Assembly: GCA_024811115.1 (NCBI GenBank)
Contig: JAKOGH010000776.1
Span: forward strand, 1 to 64,000
Source: Terana coerulea
Lineage: Eukaryota > Basidiomycota > Agaricomycetes > Polyporales > Phanerochaetaceae
Length of the DNA: 64,000 bases
Direction: 5' to 3'
This document shows, in pieces, positions 1-12,472 of the stretch (position 1 is its first letter; every line of letters starts with the position of its first letter). The notes under the pieces were generated by a model, which saw only the letters and a list, made by a program, of their open reading frames with translations, did no database searches and was not told the DNA's origin. Both the position numbers and the translations under genes were made by a program.

Positions 1-661
1 CGGGCTCGAGGAACCCCAGGCCATGGGAGCGTCAGGTAGGCGCCTGAGCGGGACAGCCGGAAGAGGGAGCCCTGAGAGAGACGTCGGAGAGGGGTTCGAT
101 GGGGCGTCGGGACTGTGGCCATCCGGGTGCGAGTCTGCGAGGGGTGCTGGTGGTGGTCAGATTAGTCGCTCAAACACGGCGCGCTAAGCAGGAGCGGCAG
201 GTGCCGAACATTGATGCGCCACAAAGCCGTTACCTGCCTGTTGCAGCGCGGCACCGTTGTCAGCGCTGGCACCGATCGGTCACTTCAGCTCTCGAGCTCA
301 GTCACTGGCGTTCAAGGTTGGTTTATATTGGCTTGATTGGTTTTTTCCGGATATAATGTAGTCAATCATGTCACTCCACGCTTCCGAAAGGGATGCTGAG
401 TCAATATCCTCCATTTCAAGTAAGTAGACGACAACAGGTCCTTGATAGTACAGGATAAATTGAGCATTGTGAAGCATGCTATGGTCCATAGTCTGCAAGT
501 ACAACTACAGCATTGTTCTAAAAATCTTTCACAATCAAAATTGCTGTATGCAGTGGGACATCTTAAGGATATCCCATAACATTGGTCAGCTTCTGAGCAT
601 GAGTACACCATCCTCAAGTATCACCAATGTACACTCACCCACGCGCACTGAGGCGACGGCC
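1..661. other. No gene recognised at left edge
   Basis: Only short open frames with no recognisable protein are present on either strand. The right part lies just past the stop codon of the leftward P450 gene and should hold its 3' untranslated region. The rest may belong to a neighbour outside the window. Confidence 0.5.
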
Positions 662-2599
662 CTACGCATCAACCTTGCGTCTAATCTTCACCTTCATCGC
701 CGTCGGCTCGTGCTGAAAGCGCTCGACTGTCTCCATGGTCTGGCTCTCGAGCTCGACGTCGTACCGTAGGAGGAATGTGGAGAGAACTAGGAGCATCTCC
801 ATGTTCACAATGCTGCAAGCAAACGGCGTGAGCGACATGCAGTCATACCGTACAATTTAGCTAGAACTCACTGCTTGCCAAGCTGCGTTGCCGAGACAGA
901 GGTGAAGGTCAGCACCGCTCCAGGTAGACCCACGGTATGGACAGACGTACGCATGTGCGCGGGCCGGCGCCGAACGTCAGGTCGTACTTTTCAGCTCCGG
1001 GTTCTCGAGCCATCGCTCGGGGCGGAAGGTGTGCGGGTCGCCCCAGTACTCCTCGTCGTGCTGGATGCTCCAGGACGGGACGGAGACCTCAACCTACGGA
1101 GGCCAGAGATGTGTCAGCAAGCATTCACACAGCCATGGTCCGAGCTGTCTGTCACTTACACCTTCGGGATAGGGACGGCCTAAGAGGATGATGCCCCTTC
1201 GGGGACCAAGCGAGGTAAGCCGATTGCGTTGGTGCCGTGGTGTCTGAGTCTGTCAAGCCAGAGCCATGAGCCGGCGCCCCACAGAAATCTGGCGGCGTGC
1301 CCTGCGCTTACCCTTCCGTAATCGTAGCTTGGAGGTACGGCAGCTTCTTTAGCTGATCGTGTGTGGGGATCTCTCCCGCTCCAAACTCCTCCGTCAGCTC
1401 CTTCATCAGCCGCTTGTAGACGTGCGCGTTCTTGCGCAGGAGGTGGAGGATCGCGGCGGTGGACGCGGCCGCGGTGTGCGACCCCGCAATTCTGCCGCAG
1501 CGATGTCAGCACAAACAAACACACATGCGGGGCGGGCACGGCGTACAAAATGGTGACGGACTCCGCGGTCAGCTCGGTGATCTGCTGCTCGTCGAGCGCG
1601 CCGCTCTCCTTCATGCGCGCCTCGATGAGCTTGTTGAGCAAGTCGTCTCGCTTCGCGTTCGTCTGGATCCGCTTCTCGACGCGCTCGCGCGCGATGAGCG
1701 TGATGCCCTGCGCCGACTTGCAGCCGCGGATGAAGAACGGGTCCGGGATAAACTTGGCCCATGCGCGCAGCCAAGGCACGGTGCCGAGGACGGACGCAAG
1801 GTGTTCGCGCTTGGGGAAGGGTGAGCGGCGTCGAACGGCCCATACTGGTACAAGCGACTTACGTTGTCCACGACATGGATAGCGTCCTCTGCGTAGACCG
1901 ACCCATCAGGCGTCTTGACCTCAATCCAATCCGTGCCCTAATAGCAGTGAGCAAGCGCGGCCGCTGACGCAAGAGGCAGAGCCTACCCTCTTGACAAACC
2001 CGATCTTCTCCCCAAAAGCGAGGTCGCTGATGATGTCCCACGCGAGGTAGTTGAACCACTTCATCATGTCGAGGACCTGCCCGCTCCCGGCGAGGCCGTC
2101 GAGCTGGTACGCAAACTCCTCGACGACGTCCTGCACGAACGGCGCGAGGCTGTGCAGCGACCGGACCGAGAAGGCGTGCGAGGCGAGGCGCCGCTTGCGC
2201 GTGTGGTCCGCGCGGTCGGTGGTGGAGAAGACGGAGGGGGCGCCGGCGACGAAGGCGTCGTAGTAGTGGGACTTCAGGAGCGCGGCGCTGCCGTGCCCGT
2301 ACACGAAGGGGATTGCGCCGGCGTCGTTGATGGAGACGTGGTTCCGAGAGATGCGGACGACGCGTCCGTACCGCTATGAAATATATTAAAAAGGGTCCGT
2401 ACAGTAAGAAGAAAATAAAACGTACTTGATGGGCCTCATGTACGGCCTTGTACCGTTGACCACGTCGAGAGTGATAGAAGAGCCAGAGGGGACTCCAGCG
2501 GGCGAGGAACGGGCCCGGTATATCTCGCAGCGGGTCTTTGCGTTCCCAGAGGACCAGACCACAGAGAACGGCGGCGAGGGTCGCTATGTAGGCAAGCAT
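662..2599 (-). CDS. Cytochrome P450, CYP53 (benzoate 4-hydroxylase) type
   Basis: A membrane-anchored haem monooxygenase, about 470 residues from roughly nine exons. The start at 2599 opens a hydrophobic anchor (LAYIATLAAVLCGLV), then the proline hinge DIPGPFLARW. The stretch RRGQRYKAVHEAHQ, followed after an intron by RYGRVVRISRNHVS, is typical of the CYP53/bphA family, which para-hydroxylates benzoate at the ER. The I-helix reads AGSHTAA, with His where Asp or Glu is usual. The C-terminus gives FRPERW and, across two introns, the haem loop FGAGPRTCLGKHI. Just before that loop the frame slips at a run of four A's (minus strand, near 987-992); one missing base in the sequence would explain it. 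Family assignment rests on remembered sequence character, so the substrate is inferred. A divergent transporter lies upstream. Confidence 0.85.
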
Positions 2600-4169
2600 T
2601 GCAGCCGAGGGATACGGTTAGAGGAAGAATGAAGCTCTCGCTGAGGGAGCTGAGGGTGAGGGAATGCTACTTACGGGTTTTATAGGCAGAACATGGGCGC
2701 CAACAGGACCCCGGCTGCTCATTGTCGTCAATGTCCACGACCATCCGTATGTTCGGTCTCTCGACGGGCACATTGTGTGCAATGCAGCGCCCGATTCTTT
2801 GTCAGATTCGGGTTTGCCTTGCCTAATCCTTTCGTGTGTTTGCCTGGTGCGGCACATTCTGGGCCGCCACAGAGCCTGCAAATGATAGTGAGTGGTCGAT
2901 GCTGTGATTACAATGTGATTGGCGTGCTCGCCGCAGCTTCATGCTGACCTCTTTGGGGCAACTCGGGCTCTGCAAAGTCCCATACAATGCAATTAAATTT
3001 GCAAAGGCGCGTCTTGGAGGAGGCTTCGCGGCGCGTTTCGAGAGAAAGCGCATGGACGTTGTTGAACGCTCTCAGAGCACGGCGGAGGTCCGCGCGCAGA
3101 GCCGGGGTCTTCTGTTATGGTGGAGACTATGAGCTATGTTATGATGCATTCGATGAGCTATTTTATGATGTATTCGATGACGATGGCACGACGGGAGCCG
3201 TACTGCGTCGCATCGAAGAGGGTTCCGTCGAGTTGCGAAGCGGCCGAATAGGCGGTCAATGTAATAAGTCGCGCTTCCTGGGCGGTGATGCCTAAGCGTC
3301 AGAAAAATTTGCTGTCAGCCTGGATCGTTGATGTGGTGTTAATGCTGCAGCTACTGACCGCCGTCGTTGATATTCTCACCGTCTGTCAGGACGCTACCGG
3401 CGCTGGCAATTGGCACTTCCACCCTCGAACGCGCAAGGGTTCAAGTTGTGCCACAACCAAGGTAATTGGAAAACCTAGAGCATTCAACGGTGTGAGCCAT
3501 GCGGCCAACTGTACACAGAAATTTGTCGTTAAGCTTTGGCCACACTTTATATGGTTAGCTAGGCTGCGTAGATCGAGACGCGCGCGGGTCATTTCGTCTG
3601 AATGCTGCTGCTCATGTGGCTCGAGCAACAAACGCTTGACGTCAATATCATGGAATGTGACGCGAGCGTATGCTCAAGCGTCCGAGGCCTAGGGACTGCC
3701 AACGGCGTCACTCACCTGTACGGTTGATAGAGAGCAGCGATTCAACAGAATGAGTGTCGAGTGAGCTAATGCCGCAGTGGACCGATGCAAAAGCCTGGCG
3801 GAGGAGGATCGTTTGAGTGCCAAGCCCGCCGCGTTGCTAGGCGACCGTCCGAGCGAGTCGGAGGCAAGGTTAAAATCAGACTCCGAAGTCATCGTGGCGT
3901 AAAGGTGGGCCGCCGGCGCCATTTCTCTGGCGTCGCTTGCCGCCAACTGGCACGGAGCTCGGGTTCTCTGTGGCCACTGTCGTCGCGCATGACGGCATGC
4001 AGCAGCTTACGGGCGTTGGTGGCTATGGGCGAGGCGCTCTAGTAGTCGACTCGCGTAATGGCAAGTTAGCTGGCAGGTACCGCGGCCTGGCTGCTCCCCT
4101 CCCATCGAAACGTTGCTCGCTCTCAGGACTCTGCATCTACCCCAGCCTCGGGGCCGACCGAAGCTCACC
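2600..4169. other. Divergent intergenic region between P450 and transporter
   Basis: About 1.57 kb separates the two start codons. I see no convincing coding sequence. It should contain both promoters. The only structure noted is a short tandem repeat at 3129-3176. Confidence 0.5.
3129..3176. repeat. Two-copy 24-bp tandem repeat
   Basis: Two adjacent 24-nt units (3129-3152 and 3153-3176) match except at two positions. They lie in the intergenic region between the P450 and transporter genes. No function is evident. Confidence 0.8.
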
Positions 4170-6452
4170 ATGAGTTCAAGGTCTGAGTCCACTATTTCTG
4201 CTGCTCCGTTGGGCAGGTTCAAGGAGTACTCCTTGGTGATAGCAACATCTGGCGTTACGACTCTCAACGTGCGCAGTAGTCTTTTACCACCCCGAACCCT
4301 TTTGTTGACCTTCTCGTGTCCTTAGGTCTTCTTGAACGGCGCGTTGACTGTGGCACTACCGACAATTGGTAAAGATCTTCAATTCCGACAAGTACGTCCA
4401 CTGGATGACAAGGAAGCTGTTGTGTATCTCATGACGTGGACTAGGGATACTTGCAATGGCCCTTGAACGTTTATGCGTGAGTTCGACCTCAGGCTGTGCT
4501 CAGGGCATATGGCGGCGCTCGCCCTGCTCACACCTGCCTGTCTCCTCAGACTCTCGTATGGATGCCTTCTCCTGTTCTTTGGCAGAGTTGGCGACATTGT
4601 CGGAGGCCGCACAATGTTCTTGCTCGGTTCGACCTGGTTTGCGATATGGTACGTCGGGCTGCCCGGATTTTTCCACCGTGGCGGCTCGCTCAATCCATGA
4701 ATTTCAGGAGTATCGCCGGTGGGTCCTCTAACGACGCGCTGTACTTTCCAAGAGCCTGACCCGTCTGGACAGCCGCCTTCGCGCCCAGCGTCGTCACCTT
4801 TATCATCTTCGTCGGCCTTCAGGGCCTCGGTGCGGCCGCGAACACGCCGGCGGGCATCAGGATACTGACGACTGCATTCCCTGCGGGCAAGCGCCGCAAC
4901 CAAGCCTTCGGCATCCTCGGCGCGGGACAACCCGTAGGCTACATCTCGGGCCTCGTCGCTGGTCCGTATCTCTTCTACTCGCCTTACTTGCCCTGTGCTG
5001 ACCGATTATTCGCAGGTGGTTTGCTTGCTGAAAGTCGTGCTACGTGGCGCGCGATATTCTATATCCAAACAGGGCTGGGCTTGTTCTTCGTAGTGCTCGG
5101 ATGGTTCGCTTTGGATCACGTCGTAGAAGAGAAGCGGTACACGAAGGGTCTGGATTGGGGTGGCGCAGCTCTCAGCACAGTCTCCATCGCTCTGCTCACG
5201 TACAGCCTCGCGTAAGTCAAGCACTTCTCCTCACTGTATTTGATTGAACCTCCCATGCAGGGACTCAACTGTCGTCAAACGAGGGTGGAACGCTCCGCAA
5301 ATCCCGTCTCTCTTCACCATCTCGCTCCTGCTGTTGGGCTGCTTCGTCTATTATGAGAGGTGGCGTGAAGAGAGAGGTCTCGCGGTTCTTATGCCGCTCA
5401 GCATGTGGAATCAACCCGGAGCGAAGATGGGCAGCATGGTCACTCTGGTGTTTTTGCATGGTGAGCTCGTTGATTGGACGCTGAACACACCGAGAGCTAC
5501 TCATGCTGAAGACCATCAACTACAGGTTCAGCTTCAATTCGGTCAACTACCTCGTCACCCTTTAGTACGTTCCCTTATAGTGTACATATTTTACCTGCCC
5601 TGCTAACACCATGCGCTGATCAGCTTCCAGCAAGTGCAGCTCTTGAACCCTCTACAGACGGCGCTGAGGTTCATACCGACCACCATATCTGGATTTGTCG
5701 TCAACATCGTCACGGGGTACACTATGAGCCGGATCCCCGGACAGTACCTCATTCTCGCAGGATTGCTCGGCAGCATCGTGCGTAGCCAGCCAGTGATTTC
5801 TGTTCTGATCCCAGCCCAATGTTAATTTACCTTCGCACAGGCTGCTCCCTCATCTTTGCGCTCATCGACGTGCACTCGTCGTACTGGGCGATGGCGTTCC
5901 TTGTTCTCATCTTCGTCGGTACGCACCATCACTCGTGCCCCCGCTCCGCTGCTTCGCGCTGACCTCGTATCAGTCGGCGCCGACGCCGTGTACCCCGTCG
6001 GCAACCTGCAGGTCTGCTCCGCGTTCGCAGACGACTCGCAGGCGCTCGCCGGCGGTGTCTTCAACGTCGCCACACGGGTGCGCCCTCCCTCCCCCGCCCC
6101 GTCCGTCCACACGGCTGACTATTGTTTCCCGCATGCGTAGATCGGCACCTCCATCGGCCTCGCCGTCATCTCGAGCATCGCGACCGCCGTGTCCGCGCGC
6201 TACAACCGCGCGCACCCGTCGCTCGCCGCGGACGCGCCCGAGGTGCTTATGCCGGGCTTCCGCGCGGCGGGCTGGGCGTGCTTCGCGGCGGCGCTCGTCA
6301 GCTTCGGCATCGCGCTCGTGCGCCTGCGCGGGATGGGCGTCGTCGGCAGGCAGGCACCCGGGGTAGAGGAGAACAGCAGGATCGGCGATGTTGAGCTGCA
6401 GCAGAGCCCGCGGGCTGATGTGAGCAGTGCCGCAGATCCGAAGGCAAAGTAG
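4170..6452 (+). CDS. MFS drug:H+ antiporter (DHA2-like)
   Basis: A plasma-membrane efflux carrier of the major facilitator superfamily, roughly 500 residues from about a dozen exons. The start at 4170 gives MSSRSESTISAAPLGRFKEY, then the first helix, split by an intron. Family marks are NGALTVALPTIGKDL, LSYGCLLLFFGRVGDIVGGR (the loop 2-3 motif) and the motif C-like GAGQPVGYISGLVAGG. Later helices include LNPLQTALRFIPTTISGF, and the gene ends with a polar tail at 6452. I found no frameshift. The DHA2 (14-helix) class is inferred from motif C and the segment order. It diverges from a CYP53-type P450, so aromatic acid or xenobiotic export is a reasonable guess. Confidence 0.85.
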
Positions 6453-7756
6453 ACGACGGACCGCCCGAGGCTAGCTTTTGCTGCATTCGAGCTGGAGCTC
6501 ACCGGGGCTTCGTGCGCTCAATGTTTATTCGTATTTGTACTGCGTTCTGCACTTGCCAGTGTGTCTCGTGTCTCTTTAGATTTGCTATCATACTCCTATA
6601 CTCCTATCTTTACCCATATGCCACGTAAGTAAGTAACGTACTTACCCTGAGCCCCTACCTGGTCATTCATCAGTCCGAATGGCTAGGTATAAGTATGTCT
6701 GCTGGCCGCTGGCTGATTTACGCGTCCCCGGTATCTCTTCGGGTTCCTCCACAACACGTACCATTTCTGATCCGTTTCGTCGTCGGTCCGACTGTTTAGC
6801 TCAGCCCTCGCAGTCTCGCGCAGCGTTGACATCCCGGCTTAGTCCGCTCATCGTCTGCGGTAGCATTCATAGGGCTGTCGGAGCCTCGGGCGGTGTCTAA
6901 AAATCCGTTCTATACGGTAATACCTCATATCCCTTACAGCCTCAGTCAATGCTTGGTAGTCCAATCTACACCGCTTCTGTGTTATTTCATCAGTTTATTG
7001 GTGCGCCTCCTGCTTTACATATATATCTCATTAACTGACCACAAGCCTTGCAGCAGCCTCGGCCAACGCCACCCTGACCAAATGCTACCCTAGCCAAACG
7101 CCACCCTGACCTTCTCCCGGAACGAAGTGAAGGAGCCTCTTGTTTTTGAACCATACAAATCATGAACGAACCTCATCGGAATACATACCATGAATGCTTT
7201 GCCACTTGTATATCACATACATCAGTCAATGTGTAAACTCGTAAATATGTCAAAAGGTATGTTTGACAGTTGCACAGTGCACATGAATCGTTACACTCAT
7301 CCAGCATGAAATAGGCCCTTAGAAGAATGTCGACTGCACACTCGTATGTTGATCGTTTCGCCAAGATTCGGGAGTAACGTCTGTGAGCTGCATCTCGCGC
7401 TTTTCATGCACTGGCAACTGCGGAAACATCTGCATGATAGCAGAGTCGGGATCCTGGAGGGAGTGTCCTTGAACAACACACTCGACGAATATCGCGTCCA
7501 GCGAACAAGCTTCCACAATTTGCAGCAACAGCAAATCGAGCTCCTTGAGGTGATCGCACTTGGATACCCAGTCTTCCCGCACGTCGCAGCAGGAGGCGAA
7601 CGTCAAGGTAAGCTTATTACAACTGCACGCATTGGATTTTGGGGGCACTCCGACCATAACCGTTTGCGTCAAATTTATTAGCTCGAGTTTCGTAGTGTCA
7701 ACGCAGACCCTCTAACCGCCGACTAACGTCGAAGAGATTGCTTGCCTTAGCCATCA
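6453..7756. other. Mostly non-coding stretch with possible F-box remnant
   Basis: No solid gene is visible. A minus-strand open frame at 7319-7672 has a leucine-rich feel (CDHLKELDLLLLQIVEAC). It could be a downstream, frame-disrupted part of the hypothetical gene at 7757-8256, but I cannot join them. The stretch from 6453 should hold the transporter's 3' untranslated region. Confidence 0.3.
7062..7111. repeat. Short imperfect tandem repeat
   Basis: Units resembling CCAAACGCCACCCTGACC occur about three times in a row, with the middle one shortened and diverged. It is non-coding as far as I can see. Confidence 0.6.
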
Positions 7757-8256
7757 TCACTGAGATGCCAGAGGTACCACAACCATCTCAATCGATACCA
7801 TGTGATTAATGAGGTCGGCCCATCCTCCGCCCAAGTATGCCACCTCATCCTCCTCCACATCAGCCCCAAGCGTTGCATAGCGCAGAGTGAGACTGAGCCT
7901 AGTCGATCCGGATTTCCATGTCCCAGATTGACCAGTGTTGCAGTTATACGATAGGTCCCAAACGTCTTGAAAGCCTGGGAGCGGTCCAAACCGTGCTTTG
8001 AAACATATCATCATATCCTGTAATTTGAGAGAAAAGACATTGTCAGTAATGGAGTATGTATATATACCTGATCTGAATATCTATGTACCTCGTATATTGA
8101 GCCCTTTAGCCACGCTCTCGAGAACGCCAGCCTATGGCCACGGCATGTTACCACAATCCATGGCTTCATTTGTGGCGTACGTGGGACCAAGCTGCATCTC
8201 TGAAGCCCCGCCGCTGCCTCCTCGATTTCTTGCGCAGATAGAATTCGGTCGCTCAT
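7757..8256 (-). CDS. Hypothetical protein, possibly F-box/LRR fragment
   Basis: Two exons join well. The first starts at ATG 8256 (MSDRILSAQEIEEAAAGL) and ends at SIYE. A GTACAT...TTACAG intron follows, then DMMICFKARF and so on to a stop at 7757. The product is about 140 residues with no signal peptide or membrane segment. The phrase LSLTLRYATLGADVEEDEVA resembles the C-terminal parts of basidiomycete F-box proteins, but this is a weak impression. The gene may be a truncated relic, since a further open frame of similar flavour lies just downstream. Confidence 0.35.
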
Positions 8257-8496
8257 GGGCGTCGGCGTGGTGGATGGTTGGTCCCTAGAGCTTAAGTGAG
8301 CAAAGGTCCGATCCTTTTATCCTCTCAGCACGGTATGTGACTCGGGAAAGCGATTACTTAGTTCTATGGTCTACGTGCTCACTTTCTCACGTCTGCGATA
8401 ATCCTCGCAGCTAGAACCCAGCACTTGCCTCGAGGCCTTATCATGCGGTCCGTCGTGACCACAAATAAAGAAATCCATTACAGAAAATATTACAAC

Positions 8497-11493
8497 TTAG
8501 GCATCTACAAAGTCTTCATCTTCCGTAGCTTCCGTTTCGACTGTCACTGTCGATGCAGATTCTGGCAACATCGGGCCCGACATCAGTAGGCGTGTATGGA
8601 AACAACCTATTGCATAACGTACCACTGATGGGCAGCGGCGGATGCTGCTTCTCGGCGCCATGCTCTCGTGCCACTGCATCCTTGAAGCCCTCCTCGAACA
8701 GGTCGTCGTTCTCGACGGGGCCCGCGATCGCCGCGGCAAGCTTGCCGCGGTTTTTGCTCGAAAGCTCTCCTTTCCAGGCTTGCACGGCCTCAGGCATTTT
8801 GCCGGGTGCGTACGTCCGTGCAAACAGTGCCGCCTCCGGGGCGCGCTGCGTCTTCACGAGGAGGTCTACGCACGCGGCGGGGTTACCGAGCTGCAGCAGG
8901 GAGGCAAAGGCGAGGTTGTTCTGGCCTTTCTCCTCTGAGCCCATACTGCATGGTCAGCTTTTGCGGATACGGGGTGGGCAGTTACGTTTACCTGCTTTGA
9001 CGGCCAATTTTGCTAGCCCGTCTTGATCGCCTATAGCGAGCAGCAGCAACATCAGTGCACTCAGGTCGCCAGCCCTCTCGAAAGACTCTCGTGCGAGGTC
9101 AAATCGCCAGACGGTGAGAGCACGGTCACCGATGGCCTTCCACTTGGCCTCGGACTCGTGCTCTGGTACCGACCGTGCAATTTCCACTGCGGCGTCAAGA
9201 TCGTCGAGCTGTAGCGACAAATCGAACTTATGGTCGGGGTCGGTGGTGATCTCAAGTGCAAGCTCCTTGAACCCTGGGAGCAAAACATTCAGCGAGTGAC
9301 AGCGTGAGTACCAGACTTCAACACACCTCGTCCCTCCAGGAAAGTTGCGACCTTTGTGCGCTGCTCCTTCGGAATATCCGGCAATATTTGGTTCGCAGCA
9401 TCCATGTCACCGCGAAGGACTGCAGTCTGGTACTCGACGAGGCTCAGCGAAAGTGCATAGCTGTACGTGCCGACATCCTTGTCGGCGAGGTATACACGGT
9501 TGTGCTGAGGGATGTATCCGAGGAGGTATAATGGCCTACGGCACCATGAGTCACAGGGGACCCAAGAAACTGCAGAAGACTTACTGGTCGAATGGCGTGA
9601 CGGTGTATGAGTCGGATCCAACGAAGTAGTTGAGGCGATTTGAGGCAGTGGTATATATGAAACAGTCGCCAATCCACTTGGCGGTTTTGACACTGAAATG
9701 AACGCCGTAAGTTAGAAGTATTGGGGTGCAACGGTGAGAGCTTACCCTTCCGAAATCTCCGCAATAAGCTCAAACGCTTCTTCTACGCCCTCATCGCCGA
9801 TGTCCGCACCCTCTTCGAGCTTGGCGTTATATGCATCCCGATCGAAGCGCAGAACGTAATATGAGTCTTCGGCACAAATGGCGACAAGTTCACCAGTTCC
9901 TGACCAGTGGATCTACGGATTTGTGTCAGCCTAAGTCTAACGTTGCGTAGCACGTATGTTAGCTTACGCTCTTTGCATCAACGTCTATCCTCCGAACGAC
10001 CTCACCCGATTCCCAGTCCCAGAACACTACGACACCGGATCCACGGGCGCCCAGCAGGGTACCGCCGTGCAGGCCGTCCAGGGCCCATGAACCGGCACCC
10101 TTCATCGGCGCCCCAGTCCGCTCCCGGAAGTTCTTAAACATACGAACCTTCGTCCGTCCCTCGAGCACTGCGTAGGTGTTCGAGTCGCCAGCCCACGCGA
10201 ACGAACTGCCGTTACCGAACGCCTTGTTCCGCCACGCGAGTGCAGTATATACGATGTATTCGCCGTCGCCGACGACGGTGACGAAGCGGCCGTTTGGTGA
10301 GTGCGTGATCGATGTCGGGAAAATCTCAGTGGAGCCAATCTCCTTGATGGCGAGGGGGATACGGTTGCCGTCTGCGACGTCCATGTCGCTAATACTCTGA
10401 AGGTTCCCTGAGAAGACGGTGCTGTTACGGGTGTAAATGAGCTTGCCGGTGGGGTCCATGCTGAACGAAGGTTCGTCCCGGCCGAGCTTGACGGCTACGA
10501 CACCCTCGTCGTAACCAACCGCAATCTCGTTTGACCCCTTATTGAGGGCTATACACCAGGCGCGCTCGAGGGCGTAGCTGAGCGTGTTCTCCAGTCGGTA
10601 CGTTCCACTGTTCCAGAGCTTGACAGTGCCATCCTCTCCACCACTGACAATAAGTGGTAGGTTCGGATGGAAGACGGCGAACAAGACATTGTTTGTGTGG
10701 CTCTCGAGGGTCTGCACGCAGCTCTTGCTCAGGTAATCCCAGATCTTCACAGTCTTGTCGTCTGAAGCAGTGACAAGGTAAGGCTTGTCGGCGCCTGGGT
10801 AGAATTCGACATAGTTGACACCCTTATCGTGCGCCTCCATCGTAAAGTTGGGGTTGGGTGAGCCGAGTGACCACATCTTCACTGTACGGTCGAGACATGC
10901 CGATGCGAAGGTGTTAGGGTCCTTGGGGTTCACGGCAATGTTCATGATGTAGTGCGTATGGCCTTCATATGTCTACAGTCCACTCGAAGCTTCAATCAAA
11001 TTGCCCTAGTTCATAATGTCTTTGCTACGCACCTGAATACATCTCCATTGCTTGTCCCAATCCCAAGCCTTGATCGTCATGTCGTCACAGCCCGTGAAGA
11101 CAATGCTCGCTGTAGGGTGCACCGTTAGGCACCGAATGTAGTCTGGGTGCGCCTCAAACGCGGCAACCTTCTCATGCGTGTTGTAGTTGAATACGCGAAG
11201 TTGGAAGTCGTCGGAGCCAGCCACGAACCAGTTCTTGCGGGGGATGAAGCGTACACATCGGACGGGGACTTCAGCAACCTCGAATGTCTTGACAAGAGCA
11301 CCAGTATCATGGTTATAGATGTTGACAGTGCCGTTGTAGAGACCGGTGAGCAGCCAGGGTTCGGTGGGGTGGAAGTCGACACCCTTGACACGGTCTGACC
11401 GCGCGAATAACTTCCTCTGCAGATGCGTTTCGTGCACTAAGTCGTGTTTTCACTTTGGGAAGCATTCTCACTCACATTTACGTCCAAAAGCAT
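8497..11493 (-). CDS. SEC27: Coatomer subunit beta' (beta'-COP)
   Basis: A subunit of the COPI vesicle coat, which drives Golgi-to-ER retrieval and binds dilysine cargo signals. The first exon is tiny (MLLDVN, ATG at 11493) and joins to RKLFARSDRVKGVDFHPTEP, the usual start of the first WD40 repeat. WD repeats follow (IKAWDWDKQWRC, VKMWSLGS, VKIWDYLSKSCVQTLESH, VKLWNSGTYRLENTL), then the coatomer WD-associated region (GDGEYIVYTALAWRN, LGYIPQHNRVYLADKD, YQTAVLRGDMDAANQI, IPKEQRTKVATFLEGRG). The alpha-solenoid part ends with an acidic tail (VETEATEDEDFVDA). The length, about 850 residues, fits the family. I found no frameshift. It diverges from the WW-like gene at 12473. Confidence 0.97.
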
Positions 11494-12472
11494 GATATAG
11501 TCCTATCCCGTCAGCCAATTCCGTGAAGATTTGTACGGCCTGCGTTACACGCAGCCTTGAAGTGATTTAGTGAAGTACGTGGAGGTGAAGCAACGGAAAG
11601 CGCCCAAGGATGGAATTAGAGTCTTGAAGCGTTTCAGTAACCGTGGGAATTTTGGAATGTAATGCGCTGTAGCAGCTTCACTCATCGTCACTTCTGTACT
11701 TCGCCACCATGACTTGTGTTTCCAGTTCGCAAACTCTTGACTCCCATCCTGCTCTCATTTTCCTCTCGGTACATCTGACGGATTGACACGACAAGCGAAG
11801 TAGATGGTTCTCCCTTCGTGTTCCTGAAGCGTTGTGTGCAAGCACACACTGACTGCCTTCCGTGAGGCAGGCTGTATCAAGGCTGTACCTACCGCTTTAA
11901 GATTACTACTCCTTTGTCATATCTTGTTCTGGAGCGAGTTCATCTCCGGGATGAATGCAATCTCAACGTGTTCAAGCTGATAGTCCGGTATTATTGTGAT
12001 CTACTTCGGTCTACCCAGTCGAACTTCAACACTCGAACTGTTGCAGTAAGTCCCCTCGTGTGACTTACTGTGCAGGCCATGCTCAGAATATTGTTTAGAT
12101 TAGCTGCGTTGAGTATCTGTGAGGTTTTTGAAGGGTACACTTACTGGGTCGGGAGGACACCCTTGCACCGCAAATGAGTGTTGTACTACACGTGTACGAC
12201 ACGCTTGCCGCTAAGAAGCGCAACAATCGTTCGCCGAGCGTACCTGGGGCACATCACATCGCGCAGCTAGACCACGAGTTACAGGCGGGAGCGTGTAAGC
12301 GTGCCCTTGTCCGCAACATAACCACCAGGCGAGCCCATCGCGCACCTTCATATATACCTGCGGAATGCCTGACTTTTGCGATACCACTTCTCATCTTCAT
12401 CTACGTCCTGGAGACATTTGACGCACTCTATCCTTTAACCTTCGCATCTTCTAGGACGGCCAACGTTCCACC
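11494..12472. other. Divergent intergenic region, SEC27 / WW-like gene
   Basis: About 980 bp between two divergent start codons, with no credible gene. The TATATAC at about 12350 lies roughly 120 bp upstream of the start at 12473 and could be a core promoter element for it. Confidence 0.45.

Noticed and set aside
8553..9026. Plus-strand open frame of 157 codons
   Set aside because: It lies antisense to conserved SEC27 exons and has no recognisable protein; it is a shadow frame.
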